A stretch of DNA of 13,251 nt from SIG440 sp045592585 (GCA_045592585.1 JAZNVB010000117.1:1-13251); one strand, 5' to 3'. Counted from the stretch's first letter, positions 1 through 6,952 are shown. Numbers and translations: made by a program. The notes: a model not told the origin generated them from the letters alone.

Positions 1-664
1 AATAAAGTGTAAAATAAGCTTACCTGACGGTTTTATATGTAAAGAAGATGTTCAGCTTACAGTTGCCCTTATGCCATATAATGCACATGATACATATATC
101 GAAGGAACATTTGATCAAATAACAAGCATTGAAGAAGATAATAAACTTGACAATGGCAATGACAAAATTGATATAGTTTTAAACAGTAATTCTCCGACTG
201 CAGAATTCGTTTTATATGGAACTTCAAATCCGTTAAAACTCTATTATGAATTAAATAAAAAGGTTCCAGGATTGAAGAAGAAATACTTTTGGGGTACAAG
301 TGAATGGGATGAAAAAAAAGAAAACTATATAAGTTCAAATACCCCCGAAAAAATAACAGATGACAAAACACTTGAAATTTCACTGTTAGAAAATAGGGAA
401 ATTGTGATAAGTGCAACAGTTGAAAGTCTTGTTTTCTGGAAGACTAACTCAAACTTTAACCCCTTGTGTGATATCTATATTGCATATTATGGAGAAAATG
501 GTGTGTTTGTTCGTGTAGAAAAGAAAGAATTTGACGTGGAATATTTTTATAATGTGAGCGACTCTGGTATTAGAGAACTAAGGGCTTTTGTATGGGAAAA
601 AGATAGCTTAAAACCACTGGTACAATCCAAGAATATTAATATTACTAATTTAAATGATGAATGA
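1..664 (+). CDS. C-terminal part of a probable secreted or cell-surface beta-sandwich protein (5' end outside the window)
   Basis: The reading frame is open from base 2 to the TGA at 662-664, so the gene enters from the left. The ATG at 71 is not its start, because coding-type sequence precedes it in frame and no ribosome binding site stands before it. About 220 residues are visible, with alternating hydrophobic, beta-rich sequence and no membrane segment. The segment beginning KISLPDGFICKEDVQ, and the closing pattern 'YYGENGVFVRVEKKEF ... RELRAFVWEKDSLKPL', resemble C-terminal modules I recall from large secreted proteins of gut Clostridia (pattern 'F(V/L)WD..LKPL'), often attached to S-layer homology or carbohydrate-active domains. 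That resemblance is from memory and not tested. The true N-terminus, signal peptide and any catalytic domain are outside the window. An intrinsic terminator follows 18 bases after the stop. Confidence 0.7.
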   Translation, partial: IKCKISLPDGFICKEDVQLTVALMPYNAHDTYIEGTFDQITSIEEDNKLDNGNDKIDIVLNSNSPTAEFVLYGTSNPLKLYYELNKKVPGLKKKYFWGTSEWDEKKENYISSNTPEKITDDKTLEISLLENREIVISATVESLVFWKTNSNFNPLCDIYIAYYGENGVFVRVEKKEFDVEYFYNVSDSGIRELRAFVWEKDSLKPLVQSKNINITNLNDE

Positions 665-682
665 TTAATACGTCTGTTATCT

Positions 683-717
683 AAAACCGTAGCACTTTCT
701 TGCTGCGGTTTTATCAT
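683..717 (+). terminator. Intrinsic terminator of the leading surface-protein gene
   Basis: A 12-bp stem is formed by AAAACCGTAGCA (683-694) and TGCTGCGGTTTT (701-712), with one G-T wobble, around the 6-base loop CTTTCT. The stem ends in TTTT and is followed by TATC. The A-rich 5' arm could give weak function on the opposite strand as well. Confidence 0.85.
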
Positions 718-726
718 TGTGATGCG

Positions 727-755
727 TTGACAAAACGATTATAATTTGATAAAAT
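727..755 (+). promoter_or_regulatory. Sigma-A-type promoter for the CobW gene pair
   Basis: TTGACA (727-732) is a perfect -35. It is separated by exactly 17 bases from TAAAAT (750-755), a 5/6 match to the -10. The spacer contains the 8-bp palindrome ATTATAAT (738-745), and TAAAATTTA (750-758) is a second short dyad. Either could contribute to an operator, but neither matches a Zur, Fur or PerR box well enough to name a regulator. A GTGAGG ribosome binding site (777-782) follows before the ATG at 793. Confidence 0.75.
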
Positions 756-792
756 TTAGGAAGAATTTGAAATAAAGTGAGGAATATGTTTT

Positions 793-1983
793 ATGACAAA
801 GGTTGATATATTTTCAGGTTTTCTTGGTGCAGGCAAGACAACTCTTATAAAAAAGCTTCTTGATGAGGCATATAAGAGTGAAAAGGTTGTTCTTATTGAA
901 AACGAATTTGGCGAAATTGGTATTGATGGCGGATTTCTTAAAGATGCCGGCGTTGAAATAACCGAGATGAATTCCGGCTGTATATGTTGCAGTCTTGTGG
1001 GAGATTTCAGCGAGGCACTTAAATCTGTTATTGCAGAATTTGCACCTGACCGAATTCTTATTGAGCCATCAGGTGTAGGTAAATTAAGCGATGTTATAAA
1101 GGCTGTTCGCGACATTAACAGTGACGAAATAGAACTTAATAGTTTTACCGCAGTTGCTGATGCCAAGAAATGCAAAATGTATATGAAAAATTTTGGTGAG
1201 TTCTATAACGACCAGATTGAAAGTGCAAGTTGTATTGTTCTTAGCCATACTGCTGGTCTTGAACAGGGTAAAATCGAGACCTGCGTTGAGCTTATCCGCA
1301 GCAAAAATAAAAATGCTATAATTGTAACAACACCCTGGGAAGACCTTGACGGTAAAAAGATACTTGAGGCTATGGAAGGCAGCCGCACACTTAAATCAGA
1401 GCTTGATGTATTAAAGGAAGAACAGGATATTTGCCCTGAATGTGGAGAACATCACCACCACCATCACGACGAAGAATGTGAGTGCGGCCATCATCATGAA
1501 CACGAACATCACCACGAAGAATGTGAATGTGGTCATCATCACCACGGCCACGATACCGTTCACGAACACTGCCATGACGAAGCTCATCATGGACATAATC
1601 ATCACGATGGTGATTGCGGATGTCACGATCACGAGCATTATCACCATGAACACGGCGACGAGTGTTGCTGTGGCCATCATCACGATCACGGTCATCATCA
1701 TGCTGATGATGTATTCACAAGCTGGGGATTTGAAACTTCGGCAAAATATACGGTTGAAGATATTAAAAATGCCCTCTCTGAGCTTGAAAACGAAGAAAAA
1801 TACGGTATGGTTCTTCGTGCAAAGGGTATTGTTGCTGAACAAGACGGAAAGTGGATACACTTTGATTATGTTCCCGGTGAGGCAGATGTTCGGTATGGCG
1901 CTGCCGAGGTAACAGGCCGGTTGTGTGTTATAGGTGCTGACCTTAACAAAGAAGAGGTTGAAAAATTATTTTCTGTTAAATAA
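793..1983 (+). CDS. CobW/COG0523-family GTPase (putative metallochaperone) with a large His/Cys-rich loop
   Basis: This 396-residue P-loop GTPase belongs to the G3E CobW/YciC/ZNG1-like family, whose members deliver or insert metal ions (zinc, cobalt, iron). Visible motifs are Walker A GFLGAGKTT (9-17), the metal-binding C-x-C-C motif (Cys63, Cys65, Cys66), and a Walker-B-type segment ILIEPSGVG (88-96). A cytosolic location is expected. The usual guanine-specificity motif (N/T)KxD is replaced by SHTA around 151-154. From residue 214 to 303 lies an extreme low-complexity loop with about 39 His and 12 Cys, including six consecutive His at 220-225. The CobW C-terminal domain follows from about TSWGFET. 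The His-rich loop between GTPase and C-terminal domains is typical of the family but unusually long here. The gene starts at ATG 793 after GTGAGG, has its own promoter, and is 25 bases upstream of a related gene, so the two are probably co-transcribed. Zinc is the likely metal by family analogy; this is inference. Confidence 0.9.
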   Translation: MTKVDIFSGFLGAGKTTLIKKLLDEAYKSEKVVLIENEFGEIGIDGGFLKDAGVEITEMNSGCICCSLVGDFSEALKSVIAEFAPDRILIEPSGVGKLSDVIKAVRDINSDEIELNSFTAVADAKKCKMYMKNFGEFYNDQIESASCIVLSHTAGLEQGKIETCVELIRSKNKNAIIVTTPWEDLDGKKILEAMEGSRTLKSELDVLKEEQDICPECGEHHHHHHDEECECGHHHEHEHHHEECECGHHHHGHDTVHEHCHDEAHHGHNHHDGDCGCHDHEHYHHEHGDECCCGHHHDHGHHHADDVFTSWGFETSAKYTVEDIKNALSELENEEKYGMVLRAKGIVAEQDGKWIHFDYVPGEADVRYGAAEVTGRLCVIGADLNKEEVEKLFSVK

Positions 1984-2008
1984 AGATATATTGGAAGGAC
2001 TGAATTAA

Positions 2009-2947
2009 ATGGATATTGCAGTATATTTATTTACTGGTTTTCTTGAGGCAGGAAAATCTGCTTTTATAAAGGAAACAATGTCAGACAACAGATTTATTAA
2101 CGGCGAAAGGACACTTCTTCTACTTTGTGAGGAAGGCGAGGTTGAATTTGACCGTGCCGAAATGGAAGAAAAAGAGGTTTATATTGAAATTATTGACGAT
2201 ATATCTGATATAAACACAAACAATCTTAAAAGTCTTTGCAAAAAACATAAGGCAAACCGTGTGGTTATAGAGTACAACGGAATGTGGCAGATACCGGTTT
2301 TATACGAAAGTTTGCCCGACGAATGGATTCTGTATCAGGAAATTACATTTATGGATTCCAGCAGTTTTCTTTCATATAACACCAATATGCGCAGTCTTGT
2401 TGTGGATAAACTGCAAAATTGCGAACTTGTTGTATTTAACAGATGCAAAAAAGATGTTGATAAAGAAGAACTTCACAAAATCGTACGTGGAACTAACCGT
2501 CGAACCGATATAATTTATGAATACACTGACGGAACAATCGAACCCGACGAAATGGAAGATCCGTTGCCGTTTGACATCGAAGCTGATGTTATTGAGGTTG
2601 GTATAAACGATTTTGCTATATGGTACAGAGATTTGGTTGAAGAAATGGATAAATATCACGGCAAAACTGTTAAATTCACAGGGGTTTTAACCATTGATGA
2701 TCGTTTGCCAAAAGACTGTTTTGTAATAGGCCGTCCCGTTATGACCTGTTGTGCTGACGATATTGCTTTTAAAGGAATTTTGTGCTGCAACCGTCCGCAA
2801 ATGATGAAAGACGGCGACTGGATTGTTCTTACTGCAACGATAAAAATTGAAAAACACAAACTATATCAGGGCAAAGGTCCTGTTTTGTATACCAGGGATT
2901 ATGCAGTTACAACCATGCCTTCTGACCCGGTTGCAACATTTTATTAA
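2009..2947 (+). CDS. CobW-like P-loop domain fused to a DUF1980 (YcgQ/TIGR03943-type) C-terminal domain
   Basis: This 312-residue protein appears to have two parts. Residues 1 to about 175 resemble the neighbouring CobW GTPase: a Walker-A-like TGFLEAGKS (9-17), a Walker-B-like RVVIEYNGMW (84-93), and VVFNRCKKD (141-149) at the guanine-specificity position. The C-x-C-C metal motif and the His-rich loop are both absent. Residues from about 190 resemble the C-terminal part of DUF1980/YcgQ proteins, with HGKTVKFTGVL (217-227) and FVIGRPVMTCC (238-248), and a second Cys pair at 259-260. In B. subtilis YcgQ is paired with the permease YcgR (COG0701); no such permease gene is in this window. The start is ATG 2009, preceded by GGAAGG (1993-1998). 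Co-transcription with the upstream CobW gene is likely. I infer a metal-handling partner protein; the exact function is unknown, and the domain identification is from recognised sequence patterns only. Confidence 0.8.
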   Translation: MDIAVYLFTGFLEAGKSAFIKETMSDNRFINGERTLLLLCEEGEVEFDRAEMEEKEVYIEIIDDISDINTNNLKSLCKKHKANRVVIEYNGMWQIPVLYESLPDEWILYQEITFMDSSSFLSYNTNMRSLVVDKLQNCELVVFNRCKKDVDKEELHKIVRGTNRRTDIIYEYTDGTIEPDEMEDPLPFDIEADVIEVGINDFAIWYRDLVEEMDKYHGKTVKFTGVLTIDDRLPKDCFVIGRPVMTCCADDIAFKGILCCNRPQMMKDGDWIVLTATIKIEKHKLYQGKGPVLYTRDYAVTTMPSDPVATFY

Positions 2948-2986
2948 CCTGAAAGCTGTAAAAAACCGATTTTATGTGGCTTAATT

Positions 2987-3015
2987 TTCACAACTCCTGA
3001 AATATTGCATATACT
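2987..3015 (+). promoter_or_regulatory. Candidate promoter of the asparagine synthetase operon
   Basis: TTCACA (2987-2992, 5/6 match) is 17 bases from TATACT (3010-3015, 5/6 match). Transcription would start near 3022, leaving a leader of about 31 bases before the TTG start. The 5' arm of the inverted repeat at 2994-3043 lies inside this promoter spacer, so it would be missing from transcripts made here. Confidence 0.6.
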
Positions 3016-3054
3016 ATCTAAAAGTATTGTGAAATTTCAGGAGGCGATTTTTTT
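2994..3054 (+). promoter_or_regulatory. Hairpin covering the asnB ribosome binding site, followed by seven T
   Basis: CTCCTGAAAT (2994-3003) pairs perfectly over 10 bp with ATTTCAGGAG (3034-3043), which contains the Shine-Dalgarno AGGAGG (3039-3044). Inside, after an A-A mismatch, TTGCA (3005-3009) can pair with TGTGA (3028-3032) with two wobbles, then after a one-base bulge ATACT (3011-3015) with AGTAT (3023-3027). Seven T (3048-3054) follow after GCGA, so the structure could also act as a terminator for the upstream CobW operon. A competing pairing exists: TTTCACAA (2986-2993) with TTGTGAAA (3027-3034). All base pairs are seen in the sequence; the regulatory role is inferred. Confidence 0.55.
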
Positions 3055-4888
3055 GTCAGGAATTGCAGGAATTGTCAGTTTTCAAAGAAATTTGAGTTCA
3101 GAACTTGATAAGGTTAAAATCATGACCGAAAGTCAAAAGGGCAGAGGCGGAAATGTTTTAAAGGTTAAAAATGCCGGATATGGTGTGTTTGGATGCACAA
3201 CCAGACATCCTTGTTGCGATAAGGAAAGAGAAATCCCCTGCTCACTAAGACGTGACGGAACTGAGTATACCATCTGCTTTGACGGACTTTTATACAACAG
3301 TGATGAGGTTAAGAAAGAACTTGAAAAACGGAATGTTCGCACAAACGGAATGGAGGATGCGGAGCTTGTTCTTCATTCGTATCTAAGGTGGGGTGCTGGA
3401 TGCCTGAACAGATTAAATGGTATTTTTGCTTTTTCGGTATGGAATTCACAAAATCGCGAACTGTTTCTTGCACGGGACAGGTTTGGGATTAAACCGCTAT
3501 ACTACGCGTTGAAAAATGGATGCTTGATTTTTGCATCCGAGATTAAAGGAATACTTGCACACCCTGATGTTGATGCTGTTATTGATAAAACCGGCATTTG
3601 TGAAGTGCTTGGTCTTGGTCCTGCGCAAACTCAGGGCTGTGGAACTTTTTGCGGAATAAACGAGGTTTTACCTGCACACTTTATAGTTTACAACAAACAC
3701 GGATTTAATCAACATCAATATTGGAAGCTTGAATCACAGCATTTTGAAGGAAGCTTTGAAGAATGTCTTGAGGAAACAAAAAGGCTGACCTTTGCTGCCG
3801 TAAACTCTCAGCTTGAAGAAAAAGGCAGAAACCTTGCTTTTTTCTTGTCTGGAGGAGTTGATTCAAGCGCACTGACTGCATATGCATCACATAAATTTGG
3901 AGATGGAATTAACACATTTTCACTTCGTTACAACGGAAATGACGAATATTTTACCCCAAGCGAATATCAGCCTGCGCCGGACGATTATTATATTGACCTT
4001 GTGAGTCAGGCTTGCCGCACAAATCACCATATTGTTACAGTCAATAATGATGACTTGGTTAAGCACCTTACCGATGCTGTTGATTGCCGTGACCTTCCCG
4101 GAATGGCAGATGTTGATTCTTCGTTGTATTTTTTGTGCAAGGAAATGGGCTCAACATTCAGCGGCGCACTGTCGGGCGAATGTGCCGACGAGGTATTTGG
4201 CGGCTATCCGTGGTTCCATCGCAGAGAAGATTTTGAGGCAAACATCTTTCCCTGGGCGAAGAATATCGAGTTAAGACAAAATCTTGTGTGTCCTGAGCTT
4301 TTAAGCGGCGATGATATATGCGAGTATATTTATTCAAAATATAATAACAGTATAGCAGATACACCTGTATGCAATACAGACGGCCCTGAAGAAAGACGCC
4401 GACGTGAAATTGCACACCTTAACCTTAATTGGTTTATGTATTCCTTAGGTGCACGAAGCGAGAGAATAGGTATGAATTGCGGTCTTGAAATCAGGATGCC
4501 TTTTTGTGATTATAAGCTTGTTGAATATGTGTGGAATGTTCCTTGGGAATATAAAACTCATAATGAAAGAGAAAAAGGACTTTTACGTACAGTTTTTGAC
4601 GGCGTTCTGCCTGAAGAGGTGCTGTGGCGCAAAAAAAGCCCCTTTCCAAAGACACATAATCCCGAATACGAGAATGTTGTCAAAGAAATGGTGTATAACA
4701 TTTTTAACGACAAAAATTCGCGTATTCACGGTATTATAAATGAAAACTATATCCGTGAACTTATGGAACAACCATCAGATTATGGCAAACCATGGTATGG
4801 TCAGCTTATGGCAATGCCTCAGCTTTATGCATATATAGTTCAGCTTGAATACTGGCTTAACAAGTATAATATTACAGTAAAAATTTAG
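3053..4888 (+). CDS. asnB: Asparagine synthetase-like protein with Ser in place of the glutaminase Cys
   Basis: AsnB makes asparagine from aspartate and ATP, normally using ammonia released from glutamine by an N-terminal glutaminase domain. The start is TTG 3053, 8 bases after AGGAGG, giving 611 residues beginning MSGIAGIV, which aligns with the family's MCGIAG. A TTG further upstream at 3005 is less likely. The nucleophile Cys is therefore Ser2. The glutamine-binding motifs are also altered: RGPD reads RGGN (31-34) and NGE reads DGL (77-79), while the later Asp (102) is kept. The synthetase domain looks intact, with PP-loop SGGVDSS (266-272) and GECADEVFGGYPW (375-387). I infer an ammonia-dependent asparagine synthetase or a related amide-forming enzyme; beta-lactam synthetase and lasso-peptide cyclase are known relatives with lost glutaminase function, but nothing nearby suggests a peptide or natural-product cluster. 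The gene leads a three-gene run with ppaX and an RluA enzyme. Confidence 0.85.
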   Translation: MSGIAGIVSFQRNLSSELDKVKIMTESQKGRGGNVLKVKNAGYGVFGCTTRHPCCDKEREIPCSLRRDGTEYTICFDGLLYNSDEVKKELEKRNVRTNGMEDAELVLHSYLRWGAGCLNRLNGIFAFSVWNSQNRELFLARDRFGIKPLYYALKNGCLIFASEIKGILAHPDVDAVIDKTGICEVLGLGPAQTQGCGTFCGINEVLPAHFIVYNKHGFNQHQYWKLESQHFEGSFEECLEETKRLTFAAVNSQLEEKGRNLAFFLSGGVDSSALTAYASHKFGDGINTFSLRYNGNDEYFTPSEYQPAPDDYYIDLVSQACRTNHHIVTVNNDDLVKHLTDAVDCRDLPGMADVDSSLYFLCKEMGSTFSGALSGECADEVFGGYPWFHRREDFEANIFPWAKNIELRQNLVCPELLSGDDICEYIYSKYNNSIADTPVCNTDGPEERRRREIAHLNLNWFMYSLGARSERIGMNCGLEIRMPFCDYKLVEYVWNVPWEYKTHNEREKGLLRTVFDGVLPEEVLWRKKSPFPKTHNPEYENVVKEMVYNIFNDKNSRIHGIINENYIRELMEQPSDYGKPWYGQLMAMPQLYAYIVQLEYWLNKYNITVKI

Positions 4889-4905
4889 AAAGGAAATTTA
4901 TACCT

Positions 4906-5547
4906 ATGATAAAAGCTGTTTTATTTGATTTTGACGGAACACTTATAGATACAAATGATTTGATTTTTCAGTCATACAGAACAGCGTTCAAAAGTGTCCT
5001 CAACAGAAATATAAGTGATGAAGAAATTCTTACACTATACGGCAGACCTCTCCGCGGCTCACTGATGGAATACGGTGAACCGGGAGAGAGATTGTATAAT
5101 GCATACCGTGAGTTTAATGAAGTTCAGCACGATAAGTTGGCAAAAGGCTTTGATGGTGCAGCCGATGGTGTAAGAATTATAAAGGAAATGGGTTTTAAAA
5201 CCGGTATTGTTACTGCAAAACGTCTGCATATGGTAAAAAGAGGTCTTGCAATTATGGGGCTTGAGGATGCTTTTGATGTTATTGTAACACCTGATGATAC
5301 CCAAAAATCAAAACCCGACCCCGAGCCTGTGTTGCTTGGGTGCAAAAAACTGAATGTTCTGCCCCGTGAAACGGTTTATGTTGGTGACAGTATCTTTGAT
5401 ATGGAGGCAGGAAAATCTGCTGAAACTAAACTTTGTGCGGTTAAGTACACATTAACTCCGGTAGAAAAAATCCTTGCCTTTAATCCTGATTTTTTTGTCA
5501 ATTCAATTACAGAACTTGCTGATTTATTGAGGGGTGAAGGCAATTGA
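4906..5547 (+). CDS. ppaX: HAD-superfamily phosphatase, PpaX-type pyrophosphatase
   Basis: This 213-residue cytosolic HAD hydrolase has motif I DFDGT (8-12; nucleophile Asp8, acid/base Asp10), motif II Thr103 in IVTAK, motif III Lys136 in KSKPDPEP, and motif IV VGDSIFDMEAG (159-169). A helical cap lies between about 15 and 80. The stretch YREFNEVQHDKL (67-78) and the KPDPEP motif resemble B. subtilis PpaX, which hydrolyses pyrophosphate released when HPr kinase/phosphorylase dephosphorylates HPr(Ser-P). Phosphoglycolate phosphatase is the main alternative, since the families are close. The start ATG 4906 is preceded by AAAGGAAA, 17 bases after the asnB stop. The 3' end overlaps the next start by four bases (TTGA), suggesting translational coupling. 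An HPr gene lies about 1 kb downstream, which fits the PpaX assignment, although hprK is not seen here. Confidence 0.75.
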   Translation: MIKAVLFDFDGTLIDTNDLIFQSYRTAFKSVLNRNISDEEILTLYGRPLRGSLMEYGEPGERLYNAYREFNEVQHDKLAKGFDGAADGVRIIKEMGFKTGIVTAKRLHMVKRGLAIMGLEDAFDVIVTPDDTQKSKPDPEPVLLGCKKLNVLPRETVYVGDSIFDMEAGKSAETKLCAVKYTLTPVEKILAFNPDFFVNSITELADLLRGEGN

Positions 5548-6446
5548 GTGCTGTTCTTGAGTATATCGTTCCTGAAAATGATGCTGGAAAAACAGTTGAA
5601 AATGTTTTAAAGAGAGAATACGGTGTTTCATCGTCTTTGCTGACCTATCTTAAGTTAAATGCCAGACTGTTTATTAACGGCAACAAATGCCGTTCTGTTG
5701 ATGTTTTGTCTGCAAATGATGTTCTTACAGCTGATGTTTCAGAGGATAACGAAGGTTTTGGCAATATTCTGCCCTGGAAAAAAGATATAGAAATAATTTA
5801 CGAAGACGATTTTTTGTTGATTGTAAATAAACCGGGTAACATGGCATCACACCCTTGTCTTGGAAACTATGAACATACTCTTGCCAACGCTGTAATGTAT
5901 TATTGGCAAACAAATGGGGAATATCATAACTATCACATTGTCAACAGACTGGACAAGAATACCTCGGGAATTTGTGTTATTGCTAAAAATCGATTTGCGC
6001 ACGGTGTATTATCAAAGCAGATGCGGGAAGGCCTGATTGAAAAGTTATATATAGCCATCATACACGGAACACCTGAGCCGGACAAAGGTTGTATCGAACT
6101 CCCTATCAAACGTGCCGGCGAGAGTGTGATAAAGCGGATTGTTGCGCCTGATGGAAAATATGCAAAAACTGTATATAAAACACTTAAAACAGTAAAAGAC
6201 TTTTCATTGCAGGAAATACGGCTTGAAACAGGGCGCACACACCAGATAAGAGTACATTTTTCACATATAGGACATCCCCTGATTGGAGACTGGCTTTACG
6301 GTATGGGTGATGAAGAAAAGAAACTTATAAACAGACAAGCACTACATGCAGGATATATAAAATTTTTTCATCCTGTTACAAAAAACGAAATGGACATCAG
6401 GTGTGATTTGCCACCGGATATGTATAACCTTTTAAATAGTTTGTGA
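5544..6446 (+). CDS. RluA-family pseudouridine synthase
   Basis: This 300-residue enzyme isomerises uridine to pseudouridine in RNA, most likely in 23S rRNA (RluC/RluD-type), though tRNA targets exist in the family. Residues 1 to about 65 look like an S4-type RNA-binding segment. The catalytic motif is NRLDKNTSG (134-142) with Asp137 as nucleophile; the family's usual His before RLD is Asn here. A second conserved motif, GRTHQIRVHF, is at 230-239. The start is TTG 5544, whose bases overlap the TGA of the HAD gene and which follows GAGGGG/GAAGG (5529-5540). No ATG or GTG fits this frame near the motif-rich start. It is probably the last gene of the asnB transcript, and no clear terminator is seen after it. 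The exact target base cannot be told from sequence. Confidence 0.9.
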   Translation: MSAVLEYIVPENDAGKTVENVLKREYGVSSSLLTYLKLNARLFINGNKCRSVDVLSANDVLTADVSEDNEGFGNILPWKKDIEIIYEDDFLLIVNKPGNMASHPCLGNYEHTLANAVMYYWQTNGEYHNYHIVNRLDKNTSGICVIAKNRFAHGVLSKQMREGLIEKLYIAIIHGTPEPDKGCIELPIKRAGESVIKRIVAPDGKYAKTVYKTLKTVKDFSLQEIRLETGRTHQIRVHFSHIGHPLIGDWLYGMGDEEKKLINRQALHAGYIKFFHPVTKNEMDIRCDLPPDMYNLLNSL

Positions 6447-6465
6447 AAAAGAAATGGAAAATAAT

Positions 6466-6544
6466 ATAAATGTAACAGAAAATTAGAAAAAAATTAACAA
6501 AACAGAAAAAAAGTGTTGACTTATAACGAAATTTTTAGTATTCT
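6466..6544 (+). promoter_or_regulatory. Promoter of ptsH with an A-tract upstream region
   Basis: TTGACT (6516-6521) is separated by 17 bases from TATTCT (6539-6544). The 50 bases before the -35 contain several A-tracts (for example 6485-6493 and 6504-6512), which would suit an UP element. This fits the high expression usual for HPr. No catabolite-response (cre) element was recognised. Confidence 0.65.
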
Positions 6545-6602
6545 ATTATTATCAGTTTAAAATCGAAGTATTATGATTGGATATGACTAAAGGAGCGTTT
6601 TT

Positions 6603-6863
6603 ATGTTTTTAAAGGAAATTGTTGTCCAGAATCAAGTTGGTCTTCACGCAAGACCTGCAACATTCTTTATCCAGAAGGCTAACGAATATAAGTCAAGCAT
6701 TTGGATTGAAAAGGACGAAAAAAAGGTTAATGCAAAAAGCTTGCTTGGTGTATTGTCCCTGGGTGTTACCAAAGGTGTCAGCATCACCATTATAGCAGAG
6801 GGTTCTGATGAGGAACAGGCTGTTAATGAGCTTGTATCGTTGATTTCTTCGGACTTTGCATAA
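6603..6863 (+). CDS. ptsH: Phosphocarrier protein HPr
   Basis: This 86-residue protein is the size of HPr, the phosphocarrier that passes phosphate from PEP and enzyme I to the sugar-specific EIIA components of the phosphotransferase system. His15 in GLHARPA is the phosphorylation site. Ser46 in NAKSLLGVLSLGV is the regulatory site used by HPr kinase/phosphorylase in Firmicutes, so the protein can be both carrier and carbon-catabolite signal. Presence of His15 argues against the Crh paralogue, which lacks it. The start ATG 6603 sits 7 bases after AAAGGAG (6589-6595). The gene has its own promoter and a terminator, so it can be expressed alone; uvrC follows 89 bases later. Confidence 0.96.
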   Translation: MFLKEIVVQNQVGLHARPATFFIQKANEYKSSIWIEKDEKKVNAKSLLGVLSLGVTKGVSITIIAEGSDEEQAVNELVSLISSDFA

Positions 6864-6888
6864 AAATATTTTAAAAAACTTTTGTTGA

Positions 6889-6921
6889 AAAAATGTCTTA
6901 CGTCAGTAAGGCATTTTTGTA
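6889..6921 (+). terminator. Intrinsic terminator after ptsH
   Basis: AAAAATGTCTTAC (6889-6901) and GTAAGGCATTTTT (6906-6918) form a 13-bp stem with one wobble and the 4-base loop GTCA. The T-rich end is contained in the 3' arm (TTTTT, 6914-6918) and is followed by GT. The next gene begins only about 32 bases later. Confidence 0.85.
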
Positions 6922-6952
6922 ATTTAACAGTAAATCAGGAGGTGAGTTTTTC

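Noticed and set aside
721..760. A Zur, Fur or PerR operator in the CobW promoter
   Set aside because: Only short AT-rich dyads (738-745 and 750-758) are present; none matches the 7-1-7 pattern of these boxes well.
1411..1912. Long alternative reading frames on both strands over the His-rich loop (plus 1442-1912 and minus 1411-1860)
   Set aside because: They are by-products of the repetitive CAT/CAC codons in the CobW gene; their translations are low-complexity Met/Ile/Thr/Val runs with no ribosome binding site or homology pattern.
3005..3052. An upstream in-frame TTG (3005) as the asparagine synthetase start
   Set aside because: It would add 16 residues before SGIAG, whereas this fold needs the residue before GIAG at position 2. 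The AGGAGG at 3039-3044 is ideally spaced for the TTG at 3053.
2948..3052. A T-box riboswitch for asparagine upstream of the synthetase gene
   Set aside because: The intergenic region is only 105 bases and contains no T-box consensus (AGGGUGGNACCGCG-like) sequence.
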